Shown in pieces: positions 18,185 through 26,525 of a stretch of DNA of 64,000 nucleotides. Numbering within the stretch: the first letter of the stretch is position 1; each line of letters opens with the position of its first letter. Made by a program: the position numbers and the translations under genes. The DNA comes from Clostridiales bacterium (lineage in GTDB: Bacteria; Bacteroidota; Bacteroidia; Bacteroidales; Muribaculaceae). The stretch covers positions 128,682 to 192,681 of the forward strand of contig JAMPBP010000001.1 in NCBI GenBank assembly GCA_023666645.1, read 5' to 3'. A model generated the notes under the pieces. It made no database searches. It worked only from the letters and a program-made list of their open reading frames with translations, and was not told where the DNA came from.

Positions 18185-18362
18185 AATTCAAATCATCATC
18201 GAGAACCCATCACCTTACGATTTACATACAGGCATCTTTAAATCAAAAAAATCATCGATTATAGCCTGAAGCCCTATATTCAATATAGTTTCAAACCACC
18301 GGTGAGAGCTCTGTCTTACATTTTTCAATAGGGTTAAAGTGAGTTATGAAACATATAATCCA

Positions 18363-18392
18363 CAAACTTACAATTTTTTCAGCAAACTCAAA
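18363..18392 (-). promoter_or_regulatory. possible promoter of the ArgC-like / TPR-PD40 unit
   Basis: On the minus strand TTTG (18392-18389) and TAAGTTTG (18370-18363) are 18 bases apart, slightly closer than usual. The leader to the ArgC-like start would be about 180 bases. A facing box TACCTTTG at 18413-18420 may serve ychF. Confidence 0.4.
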
Positions 18393-18463
18393 CAATTCTT
18401 AACAAGTTTTCGTACCTTTGTGCTCCTCAACAGTATTACAAAACGAAATAAAAGATTTAATAT

Positions 18464-19567
18464 ATGGCACTACAATGTGGTATTGTCGGACTTCCAAACG
18501 TAGGTAAATCCACCCTTTTCAACTGTCTTTCAAATGCTAAAGCCCAGTCGGCCAATTTCCCGTTTTGCACCATAGAACCCAATGTAGGTGTAATCACAGT
18601 CCCCGATGACCGTCTCACCAAGCTTGTCGAGATGTGCCAGCCGCGCAGCATCGTCCCGGCGACGGTCGAGATTGTCGACATCGCCGGCCTGGTGAAGGGA
18701 GCGAGCCGTGGTGAAGGTTTGGGCAACAAGTTCCTGGCCAACATACGTGAGACCGATGCTATCCTTCACGTGTTGCGCTGCTTTGACGATGACAACATCA
18801 CTCATGTCGACGGAAGCGTAGACCCTGTGCGCGACAAGGAAATAATCGACTATGAGCTCATGCTTAAAGATATGGAAACCGTTGAAAGCCGTATCGCCAA
18901 AGTTCAGAAACAAGCCCAGACCGGCGGCGACAAACTCGCCAAGATGCAGTATGAAGTGCTACGCCGGTACAAGGAAGCATTTGACCAGGGCAAGCCGGCA
19001 CGTTCGGTCAAGTTTGACACCGTCGACGAGCAACGCTATGCCAAAGAGCTATTCTTGCTCACCAACAAGCCTGTACTCTACGTGTGCAACGTTGATGATT
19101 CATCGGCAGTATCGGGCAACGCATATGTCGAGGCTGTACGTGAGGCTGTAAAAGACGAGGATGCCGGGATAATGATCGTTGCAGCACAGACCGAAAGCGA
19201 GATTGCCGAACTCGACACCTGGGAAGAGCGTCAGGAATTTCTTGCCGAGATAGGTCTCGAGGAGAGTGGTGTGTCACGACTCATACGTGCCGCCTATCAC
19301 CTGCTCGACCTACAGACATATTTTACTGCCGGACCCGATGAAGTGAGAGCATGGACTTTCATGCGCGGCAGCAAAGCTCCCCAATGTGCCGGTATCATTC
19401 ACACCGACTTTGAAAAAGGTTTCATTCGTGCCGAGGTCATCAAATATGACGACTATGTTACACTTGGAGGAGAAAATGCAGTGAAAGAAGCAGGAAAACT
19501 CGGTGTAGAAGGCAAAGAATATGTAGTGCAGGATGGCGACATCATGCATTTCAGGTTCAACGTGTAA
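18464..19567 (+). CDS. ychF: redox-regulated ATPase YchF
   Basis: 367 residues of the Obg-family, ATP-binding P-loop protein YchF (OLA1 type), a ribosome-associated regulator. GLPNVGKSTLFNCLSNA is the Walker A motif, FCTIEPNVG switch I, VDIAGLVKGASRGEGLGN switch II, and CNVDD stands where true GTPases have NKxD. A coiled coil follows switch II, and residues about 280-367 form the TGS domain ending VQDGDIMHFRFNV. A lone gene with a -7-like box (TACCTTTG, 18413-18420) and a terminator. Confidence 0.96.
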   Translation: MALQCGIVGLPNVGKSTLFNCLSNAKAQSANFPFCTIEPNVGVITVPDDRLTKLVEMCQPRSIVPATVEIVDIAGLVKGASRGEGLGNKFLANIRETDAILHVLRCFDDDNITHVDGSVDPVRDKEIIDYELMLKDMETVESRIAKVQKQAQTGGDKLAKMQYEVLRRYKEAFDQGKPARSVKFDTVDEQRYAKELFLLTNKPVLYVCNVDDSSAVSGNAYVEAVREAVKDEDAGIMIVAAQTESEIAELDTWEERQEFLAEIGLEESGVSRLIRAAYHLLDLQTYFTAGPDEVRAWTFMRGSKAPQCAGIIHTDFEKGFIRAEVIKYDDYVTLGGENAVKEAGKLGVEGKEYVVQDGDIMHFRFNV

Positions 19568-19684
19568 CAACCGCCCCCCTATTACAACTGTCAGAACCCG
19601 GTGATGACGGGCAATATGCCTACTCGCATCAGCCCTGCGTTCACCCTTTTGCATGTGTTTTTCATTATTAAACTCTTTTAGCTT

Positions 19685-19715
19685 AAAACCCGCATCTATT
19701 GCGGGTTTTTTCTTG
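19685..19715 (+). terminator. intrinsic terminator after ychF
   Basis: AAAACCCGC (19685-19693) pairs with GCGGGTTTT (19701-19709) and continues into a T-run. It lies about 120 bases after the ychF stop. Confidence 0.85.
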
Positions 19716-19865
19716 TTATACTATTGAATTTGAAAGGAAAAAATAAACATGACACGATACAATGACAAAAAATAGAAGCAGTTTATATTTTCAACATCCC
19801 TCGTCCTTATTACTGGGTAGTGATACCAGGTATTAAGGTTCTCATAAATAAATAGTTGAAACGCG

Positions 19866-19910
19866 AGAGAAGGAATCGGCCTATAAAAGGCGATTCCTTC
19901 TCTTTGTGTT
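19866..19910 (+). terminator. second hairpin between ychF and the porin gene
   Basis: AGAGAAGGAATCG (19866-19878) pairs perfectly with CGATTCCTTCTCT (19891-19903), with extra G/C pairs inside; a T/G-rich tail follows. It looks like an intrinsic terminator, but no gene between it and the first terminator explains it. A small RNA ending here is possible. Confidence 0.55.
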
Positions 19911-20022
19911 TTGATGCCGCACGGCAGTCATTGAACAGCAACCGGGGAGAATCAACAAGAAAAGTCACATCGTTTTTTTTATTTCTTTTTATTGCGGCTT
20001 ATTCTTATCTTTGTAGCTTGTT

Positions 20023-22002
20023 ATGAATCTGAGACACCACATATCATATATTGTTGTACTGCTGGGCTGCTACGGGACTGTACTTGCTGCGCCGGCCGAT
20101 TCCACGGTGGTACAGCAACAGAACGCCTGGAGGGTCGAGGGTCCTCTTGGCACCCGCATCGAAGCAACTGTCGATACCTTGCACTCAAATTATGCCCAGG
20201 AATTTGTTCCAAGCGAAATATCTGATGCCTGGGCTTGTACCGGAAACTTTGGCGCCGAGGGATATAACATGATATTCTTTGACCGTGAACAACAAAGCCC
20301 ATTCTTCTTTCGTGATGCCTTAGGGGCCTGGATTCCCAGCGAGAGGTCCATGAGATTCTATAATACACATATTCCCATGACTCTCCTCTCATATGCCACA
20401 GGCGGCAGCAAAGAGACGACCCAGGACAGGCTGCGGGGTGACTTCTCCGGCAATATCAACGAGAAAGCTCAAATAGGAGCAAAACTCGACTACCTGTACT
20501 CCAAAGGCAGCTACAACTATCAGGCTGCCAAGAATTTTGTATGGGGATTTTCAGGTTCGTATATCGGTGACCGTTATGAGTTCCAGGGTTATTACAACCA
20601 CTATAACAGCGTCAACAAAGAGAACGGTGGTATCGAAGACGACCTCTACATAACCGATCCGGCGCAGGTACAAGGCGGAAGCACCAAGGTTGATACCAAA
20701 TCCATTCCCACCAACCTCACAGCCGCCCATAGCCGCGTGAAAGGTGGAGAATTATGGATGAACCATCGTTACAAGGTAGGATTCTGGAAAGAAGAATATA
20801 GTGAGGAATATGAGGATTCCATCATATCACGTGAATATGTGCCTGTTACAGCGTTCAGCTGGACAATGAAATACAACTACAACAGTCACCTCTTCCTCAA
20901 CACCTCAACTTCCGATAACAACACTTTTTGGGAAAACACCTACCTCGATTACGACGGGACCCGTGACTTCACATCCTACAGACAGTTGCGCAACACAGTT
21001 GCAATCTCTCTCATGGAAGGATTCAATAAATATGCCAAGGCAGGGCTCTCGGCTTTTCTCACACATGAGATACGTTCCTACAAGCAGACTCCCGACACGC
21101 TTGAGCTTAACCATGACATTGAGCGCCTCACACCCTACCCATATGATACCAAATTATCACCTAAAGCCAATCATAACTATGTGTGGGTAGGTGCCCAGCT
21201 CATCAAGCAGCAAGGATTGCACCTGAATTACAATGCTACTGCCGAACTTGGTATCGTGGGACGCGCGGCAGGCGAGGTAAAGCTCAACGGTGACATTACC
21301 ACGCGCATTAAACTCCTTGGCGACACAGTCTCGGTCAATGCCTTCGGTGCATTCTCCAATACAACCCCCGAGTATCTGATGGAAAACTACGTGAGCAACC
21401 ACTTCATCTGGCGCAATGATTTCTCCAAGATACGGCGTTACCGCGCAGGAGGCTCTCTCAACATTCCGCACACCGGCACATTCTTAATGGCAGGAATAGA
21501 GAATCTGCAGAACTACATATATTTCAACGAAAAATCTCTTCCTACCCAATATGATGGCAACGTGCAGATTTTCACAGCCCGCCTCATTCAGAGCTTCAAA
21601 TACCGAGCTCTACACTGGGACAACCGCATAACATACCAGACAACGTCCAACGATGCCGTGATTCCACTGCCATCGCTGGCCATATACAGCAATCTATATC
21701 TCACATTCAAAATTGCCACTCTTCACGTACAGATGGGTGTCGACTGTGACTACTACACAAAATACAAAGCTGTGGCCTACCAGCCCGCCACTATGTCATT
21801 CTACAACCAACGCGAGATTGAGTGTGGCAACTATCCGTTCATCAACCTCTACTTCAACTTCAAGTTGAGCAAGACCCGCTTCTTCATCATGATGTCCCAT
21901 ATCAACCAAGGCATGACCGGTACCAACTATTTCTCCATGCCCCATTATCCGCTTAACCCACGACGTTTCCAGATGGGACTGTCGGTCGATTTCACCAATT
22001 AA
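20023..22002 (+). CDS. Porin_10-family putative porin
   Basis: 659 residues, signal peptide 1 to about 22 (VLAA/PADS). The body is a large barrel with many aromatic-rich strands and ends FQMGLSVDFTN, a typical barrel C-terminus. Segments such as PMTLLSYATGGSKETTQD and the closing RFFIMMSHINQGMTGTNYFSMPHYPLNPRRFQMGLS match the Bacteroidota Porin_10 (PF14121) family. The next gene, one base after its stop, encodes a periplasmic-binding-like protein, so the pair is almost certainly co-transcribed. A TATCTTTG box at 20006-20013 lies nine bases from the ATG. Confidence 0.8.
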   Translation: MNLRHHISYIVVLLGCYGTVLAAPADSTVVQQQNAWRVEGPLGTRIEATVDTLHSNYAQEFVPSEISDAWACTGNFGAEGYNMIFFDREQQSPFFFRDALGAWIPSERSMRFYNTHIPMTLLSYATGGSKETTQDRLRGDFSGNINEKAQIGAKLDYLYSKGSYNYQAAKNFVWGFSGSYIGDRYEFQGYYNHYNSVNKENGGIEDDLYITDPAQVQGGSTKVDTKSIPTNLTAAHSRVKGGELWMNHRYKVGFWKEEYSEEYEDSIISREYVPVTAFSWTMKYNYNSHLFLNTSTSDNNTFWENTYLDYDGTRDFTSYRQLRNTVAISLMEGFNKYAKAGLSAFLTHEIRSYKQTPDTLELNHDIERLTPYPYDTKLSPKANHNYVWVGAQLIKQQGLHLNYNATAELGIVGRAAGEVKLNGDITTRIKLLGDTVSVNAFGAFSNTTPEYLMENYVSNHFIWRNDFSKIRRYRAGGSLNIPHTGTFLMAGIENLQNYIYFNEKSLPTQYDGNVQIFTARLIQSFKYRALHWDNRITYQTTSNDAVIPLPSLAIYSNLYLTFKIATLHVQMGVDCDYYTKYKAVAYQPATMSFYNQREIECGNYPFINLYFNFKLSKTRFFIMMSHINQGMTGTNYFSMPHYPLNPRRFQMGLSVDFTN

Positions 22003-22003
22003 G

Positions 22004-22783
22004 ATGAGAAAACTTGACATGCACAAGGGGCACCTGAGCCTGTATATACTGCTGCTTGCGGCCGCTGTGTTTGCCATGACATTGATACGCAACTGCTCCT
22101 CACCCACTTGGACTGTGAGACAGGGCAGAGCCGGCGGGGACACACTCAATGTAGCCATTGAGATTTCTCCCATAGGTCTCTCAACCCGGGGTGACACCCT
22201 CTCGGGTTTTTACTATGATATGATATGCAGGCTTGCAGCAAGCCACAACCGAGCTCTGAGAATCGACGGATACAACAATCTTGACAGCACACTCAACGAG
22301 CTTGAAAATGGACGGTATGATATAGTGATCGGTGACCTGCCCACTACCACAATACTTCGGGAACGCTTCAGAGCCACTCACCCCGTGCTCATAGACCGCC
22401 AGGTTCTCGTGCAACTTGCCGACAGCATGGGAAATCTTCGCTACCCGAGTCTGTTCGATCTTCCCGGCGACACTGTATATGTTCCATATAATACCCCTTT
22501 CAAAACAAGGATGCAACATCTTGAGCGCGAGCTGGGCGATGCTATCAACATTGTGGAGGAACCAAATATGAGCGCTGAACTGCTCATCATCCTTGTTGCC
22601 AAAGGTGAACTTCCCAACGCTGTTGTCAACAAACAACTGGCCGAAATCATGAAACTGGACTACCCAATGCTCGATACCTCGATCGACATATCCTTCAACC
22701 AGTTTCAATCCTGGCTTGTCAACAAAAATGACAGCATTCTATGTGACACCCTAAATAGCTGGATTGACGCATACAAACCGTGA
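22004..22783 (+). CDS. membrane-anchored solute-binding-like protein
   Basis: 259 residues. A hydrophobic stretch at about 13-29 (LYILLLAAAVFAMTLI) acts as signal or anchor; NCSS directly after could be a lipobox, but a Cys there fits only loosely. The rest resembles a family-3 extracellular solute-binding domain of the kind that forms the N-terminal half of MltF: LNVAIEISPIGLSTRGDTLSGFYYDMICRLAA, GRYDIVIGDLPTTTILRERFRATHPVLIDRQVLVQ. No transglycosylase domain follows. Placed one base after the porin gene. Confidence 0.7.
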   Translation: MRKLDMHKGHLSLYILLLAAAVFAMTLIRNCSSPTWTVRQGRAGGDTLNVAIEISPIGLSTRGDTLSGFYYDMICRLAASHNRALRIDGYNNLDSTLNELENGRYDIVIGDLPTTTILRERFRATHPVLIDRQVLVQLADSMGNLRYPSLFDLPGDTVYVPYNTPFKTRMQHLERELGDAINIVEEPNMSAELLIILVAKGELPNAVVNKQLAEIMKLDYPMLDTSIDISFNQFQSWLVNKNDSILCDTLNSWIDAYKP

Positions 22784-22912
22784 CATGATACACCCACTAC
22801 TTCTTTTCACAACTGTTAATTTCATTGCATGAGGGAACTTTGAGTGGTAATTATTGTTTTCAAGGTAGAGGATATTAATAACATATGTTAAACCCTCCAA
22901 ATAATTACTGCT

Positions 22913-23377
22913 ATGAAACGATTTATTACCTATATTACCTTTATCGCGTCACTACTCTTCGTCTTGCCCGGGTGCTCTTCGAGTGAATGGGAAGATGTGC
23001 CTACTCCAATCGCTCAGTTTCTTTCTGAATATTTTCCGTTACAGGCGGTATCGCAGTGTTCAGAAGTCGATGATGTATATCATGTGAAACTGCGTAACAG
23101 CACCTCACTTATTTTCGGGAGTAATTACAAATGGACATCGATCAACGGATATGGTAATCCGTTGCCTGAGACGCTGCTGTTTGACCAAATGCCACCGGCT
23201 CTCTATAACTACCTTCAGGAGCTGTCACTCACCGGCCAAGTGTATTCTGCCACACGCGATCACGTCACTTACAATATCACGCTGCTCGACTCATCAATAA
23301 CCTATACAATAGCCACAGGCATTGTGACTCCCGACATACCTGTATCAACGGCTATAGCGCAACTGAGCATGCAATAA
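22913..23377 (+). CDS. PepSY-like (BLIP-type) lipoprotein
   Basis: 154 residues with a lipoprotein signal (LLFVLPGCSSS, Cys about residue 21). The repeated pattern of short helix plus strands (PIAQFLSEYFPLQAVSQCSEVDDVYHVKLRNSTSLIFGSNYKWTSI) resembles the PepSY-like beta-lactamase-inhibitor fold found in small Bacteroidota lipoproteins. Its last 33 bases overlap the convergent lipoprotein gene. Function unknown. Confidence 0.65.
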   Translation: MKRFITYITFIASLLFVLPGCSSSEWEDVPTPIAQFLSEYFPLQAVSQCSEVDDVYHVKLRNSTSLIFGSNYKWTSINGYGNPLPETLLFDQMPPALYNYLQELSLTGQVYSATRDHVTYNITLLDSSITYTIATGIVTPDIPVSTAIAQLSMQ

Positions 23378-24292
23378 TGGGAAATTGAGCGTCATTATGC
23401 CATTCTCGATTATGGCATGAGCCTCATCATTCACCATCTTCATGTCGGCGCCATACCATTCAAGTCTATAACGGCCATCAAATCCTATGGGGCTGAGCCG
23501 TCCTTTTATCATGCCACGATGCCATGACTGGTCATTGACGATAGCGCCACCGATGTAGAGAATAAGAAAATCACCCGATGACTCATAATCCTCGACAACC
23601 AGAAGGGTATAGTTACCACCTGGGCGCGCATAGGAAGCATCATTGTCCCTGTCGAGCGCATGCCACAAGCCCAATGGTTCCGCCTGGTCAGTGACCGCGC
23701 AAGCCGCATCTATAAATGCATCGTCAAACTGAGAGTCGATACATGGCTTTAACGCGGCTTCCACACTGCAATATACCACATCAAGACACTGCCCCGACCC
23801 AAGAATCACCTTACCCAATGGGACCGGTAATTTTATGTCGTCAACATGGTTCAAAATATCGTTGCCTATATATACATGGGCAACCGAATGGTCATCAACC
23901 TCTACAAGCATTATATTCTCACCTCGGTATAGGTCAACATTTTTATTGAATTCAAATCGTCGGCCATCACCCGTTGTAACATACATGTAGCGCATGTCAT
24001 TGAAATCACCATAGTCACTGTTGCCCCACCCCACTGTCAGCGGAATACGCCCACCGTCAACGAGACATAGCACCAAATGCCACTGATTGCTGTCATCTCC
24101 GCGACCTTCACCTACTCCGGGCATAGCTACACCAGCCTCGACAGTCAAGGTGCCGACGCGCGAGGGTATGTCCAGACTCAAACTATCGGCACACAACTTC
24201 AAGTCCTCGACACGCTGACGCTCTACAGCAGCCCGGCAGCCCAAGGCCGATATCACGTACATCGTGATAATGAGAGAGACTATAGGTTTCAT
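23345..24292 (-). CDS. hypothetical lipoprotein
   Basis: 315 residues, not recognised. The N-terminus has a lipobox-like ISALGC (Cys19), so it is probably a lipoprotein. The mature part is beta-rich with few lysines and no obvious repeat; HLVLCLVDGGRIPLTVGWGNSDYGDFNDMRYMYVTT and GGNYTLLVVEDYESSGDFLILYIGGAIV suggest sandwich-like strands. It starts within a four-base overlap on miaA and is the last gene of a coupled set of four. Its 3' end overlaps the facing lipoprotein gene by 33 bases. Confidence 0.6.
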   Translation of the reverse strand: MKPIVSLIITMYVISALGCRAAVERQRVEDLKLCADSLSLDIPSRVGTLTVEAGVAMPGVGEGRGDDSNQWHLVLCLVDGGRIPLTVGWGNSDYGDFNDMRYMYVTTGDGRRFEFNKNVDLYRGENIMLVEVDDHSVAHVYIGNDILNHVDDIKLPVPLGKVILGSGQCLDVVYCSVEAALKPCIDSQFDDAFIDAACAVTDQAEPLGLWHALDRDNDASYARPGGNYTLLVVEDYESSGDFLILYIGGAIVNDQSWHRGMIKGRLSPIGFDGRYRLEWYGADMKMVNDEAHAIIENGIMTLNFPLLHAQLRYSR

Positions 24293-25200
24293 ATCGCTGC
24301 CAAAGTTTTTACCTTATCGACAAACTCGTCACTGCCCGTTTTCCAGTCAATCCAGTTTATAGGCCAACCACGGCGTTCCATTCCACGGAACCAGGTCATC
24401 TGGCGCTTGGCAAACTGGTGTATCGCTGTTTCCAGTCCTTTAAACATCTCGTCATATGTGAGTTGGCCAGTGACATAGAGAGTAAGGAATTTGTATTCCA
24501 AACCATAATATATTAAATCATCAGGGGTCAAACCTCCCTTCAGCAGTTCTCTTACTTCATCGACCATGCCACAGTCGAGACGTTGTTTAAGACGCTCACT
24601 GATGCGACTGCGACGAGACTCACGGTCTATGTCAACACCTACAACAACAGCATTGGCACGAGGCCTTGGGTGGATATTGACCGCCACCTCAGGGTGGTCC
24701 CTGTAGTAGGTTTCTATTTCTATGGCGCGGATAGCACGCTTGCAAGTATCGACATCGGTGGTATTGTGCAGTATTTTCATCGAACTCAGCATCTCGGTCA
24801 ATTGGGAAAGAGAAAGAGGCTCGAGCGAACGGCGCAGTTCACTGTTTTCAGGCACAGCAGGCAAAGCCAGGCCATTGAGCACCGCCTCGACATACATTCC
24901 GGTACCACCACACAACACCGGCACAAGGCCCCGACGTTCAACATCATCAATAGCGGCATTGGCATCGCGCAAGTAGGTGTAGAGATTGAGCCGTTCCCCA
25001 GCTTGAGCAACATCAATCATATGATAAGGGATATCACCATATTCCTCAAGATCCTTTCCGGTACCGAGCGTCATGCCACGATACAGCTGGCGTGAATCGG
25101 CACTGACAATCTCGCCCCCCACAGCACGCGCCACTTCGACAGCACGACGGGTCTTACCCGACGCCGTAGGTCCAGTTATAACAATGAGTGGACGTGTCAT
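24289..25200 (-). CDS. miaA: tRNA dimethylallyltransferase
   Basis: Adds a dimethylallyl group to A37 of tRNAs that read UNN codons. 303 residues. P-loop GPTASGKTRRA at about 9-19, SADSRQLYRGMTLGTGK, PVLCGGTGMYVEAVLNGL, and QFAKRQMTWFRGM near the C-terminus are family hallmarks. Its start overlaps the stop of the membrane protein gene by one base and its stop overlaps the lipoprotein start by four. Confidence 0.96.
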   Translation of the reverse strand: MTRPLIVITGPTASGKTRRAVEVARAVGGEIVSADSRQLYRGMTLGTGKDLEEYGDIPYHMIDVAQAGERLNLYTYLRDANAAIDDVERRGLVPVLCGGTGMYVEAVLNGLALPAVPENSELRRSLEPLSLSQLTEMLSSMKILHNTTDVDTCKRAIRAIEIETYYRDHPEVAVNIHPRPRANAVVVGVDIDRESRRSRISERLKQRLDCGMVDEVRELLKGGLTPDDLIYYGLEYKFLTLYVTGQLTYDEMFKGLETAIHQFAKRQMTWFRGMERRGWPINWIDWKTGSDEFVDKVKTLAAI

Positions 25201-26525
25201 TATTGAATCGAGGGTTGTGTGAGACGCTGTAGGAACCGACGCAAATGAAACAGAGGTTTGTCGGCGTTGAGACGTGATACCCTAAGCCAGCGTGGATCAG
25301 TAAAATCGATATCGCTCTCACCAGCCTCGCCAAGATGAAATATGGGACTGTATCCCTTTATCGCATAGCGGCGGTTTCCGTTGATGTCATATCGCTTGCT
25401 CGTTGTGCCCACGGTGTAGATATGTACCAACTCCGATGAAAGCTCGGCCGACAGGGAGTGATCGCGGTCCATCTTCTTGATGTCGCCCATTGTATACCAT
25501 CCCCCGTCACTGATACGTGACTCATCGAGCACCCGGTCATCGTCAATTACACAAAGATAATGAAAGAGAGTATTGTCGGTATCCTGAGCCAGAGCGTCAA
25601 AAATGAATCGGAATGTCTTTATTCCACTTTCCAACCCGGTGTACTGTTTGAAGAGCCTGAGAGCATCCTGTGTAGTGAAATTCTTTGTATATGGAACACG
25701 CAGTCTCACAGGGCTGTCATAGAATGTATCGATACCCTGCTTTACATCAAGCCTACGCCTTACAAGATAAATCTTATTCTTGCATACTATGAGACATCTT
25801 ATTATCGAAGATCTATGGGGATTGAGCATCATCACCGGGTCATTCTGTATATAGAACGCCCACAATGACACACATCTGAATCCCAGATAGACAAGCGATA
25901 GAACGAATACGATTATAGGGAGCCAGAAGAAAAAGAAACTATCGGGTTTATTAATACTTATGGTGACAAAGCTGTAGTACGTGTACAACCACACAACAAC
26001 TGCCTGAACAGTGTTGAGCATGAACAACAAACGTGTCTGATAGCGTGTCTCCTGCCACACCATGCGTTGTACAATGCTCACATCACTGCGGCCATACCGT
26101 CCTCTGAAAAAACGCCCCTTGCCAAGACGACGCAAAATGAACACGCCCGACACTAAGGCCAAAACGGGCGATATCGATAACTGCACGATTACAGGCAACT
26201 CGTCATTGGCTGGCTTGCCAGTGAGTTCATATATGTCGATTATGCGCTCAGTGAGATTTAGGCCACCCAGAAGTGCCGCCTCGATGAGCAATGATACAGT
26301 GACGATATAAGGGATAGCAAGCCCCTGGTTGGAACGGTTATGCTTGTTATAGATAAAAAGAGCAAGCATCGCGGCAAATGCCAGTGGTATGACCGGGAAT
26401 ATTTCTCTTGACACTACAAGCGACAACAATATCATTATCATCACCAGGCCGAGTGAAAGGGTCCAGTGCCTCCAGGTCGCCATTATATAGGCAGGTATCG
26501 GATTGCTCTGTCGTGATGAATACAT
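25200..26525 (-). CDS. six-helix membrane protein with a Nudix-like C-terminal domain
   Basis: 441 residues. Six hydrophobic helices at about 21-38, 43-59, 69-89, 110-134, 165-186 and 197-226 are followed by a soluble domain (about 240-441). Residues 243-360 follow the order of a Nudix fold: strand RCLIVCKNKIYLVRRR, a helix TTQDALRLFKQYTGLES where the Nudix box helix would be, strand HYLCVID, and GGWYTMGDIKKM where Nudix enzymes have an E..W....l pattern. The catalytic RExxEE residues are absent (LRLFKQYTG), so hydrolysis is not expected. The fold assignment is inference. It lies between dipeptidyl peptidase and miaA with one-base overlaps on both sides. Confidence 0.6.
   Translation of the reverse strand: MYSSRQSNPIPAYIMATWRHWTLSLGLVMIMILLSLVVSREIFPVIPLAFAAMLALFIYNKHNRSNQGLAIPYIVTVSLLIEAALLGGLNLTERIIDIYELTGKPANDELPVIVQLSISPVLALVSGVFILRRLGKGRFFRGRYGRSDVSIVQRMVWQETRYQTRLLFMLNTVQAVVVWLYTYYSFVTISINKPDSFFFFWLPIIVFVLSLVYLGFRCVSLWAFYIQNDPVMMLNPHRSSIIRCLIVCKNKIYLVRRRLDVKQGIDTFYDSPVRLRVPYTKNFTTQDALRLFKQYTGLESGIKTFRFIFDALAQDTDNTLFHYLCVIDDDRVLDESRISDGGWYTMGDIKKMDRDHSLSAELSSELVHIYTVGTTSKRYDINGNRRYAIKGYSPIFHLGEAGESDIDFTDPRWLRVSRLNADKPLFHLRRFLQRLTQPSIQ

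Larger units (their letters stand above)
19568..20022. other. 455-base intergenic region
   Basis: Holds the ychF terminator (19685-19715), a second strong hairpin (19866-19903) and, at its right end, TATCTTTG at 20006-20013, a possible -7 box for the porin gene. I find no credible protein gene in it; a 25-codon open frame at 19604-19681 has no support. The stretch 19740-19860 is A/T-rich with no recognisable element. Confidence 0.6.

Noticed and set aside
19604..19681. A 25-codon open frame that ends just before the ychF terminator
   Set aside because: No homology that I recognise, no start signal, and short enough to occur by chance.
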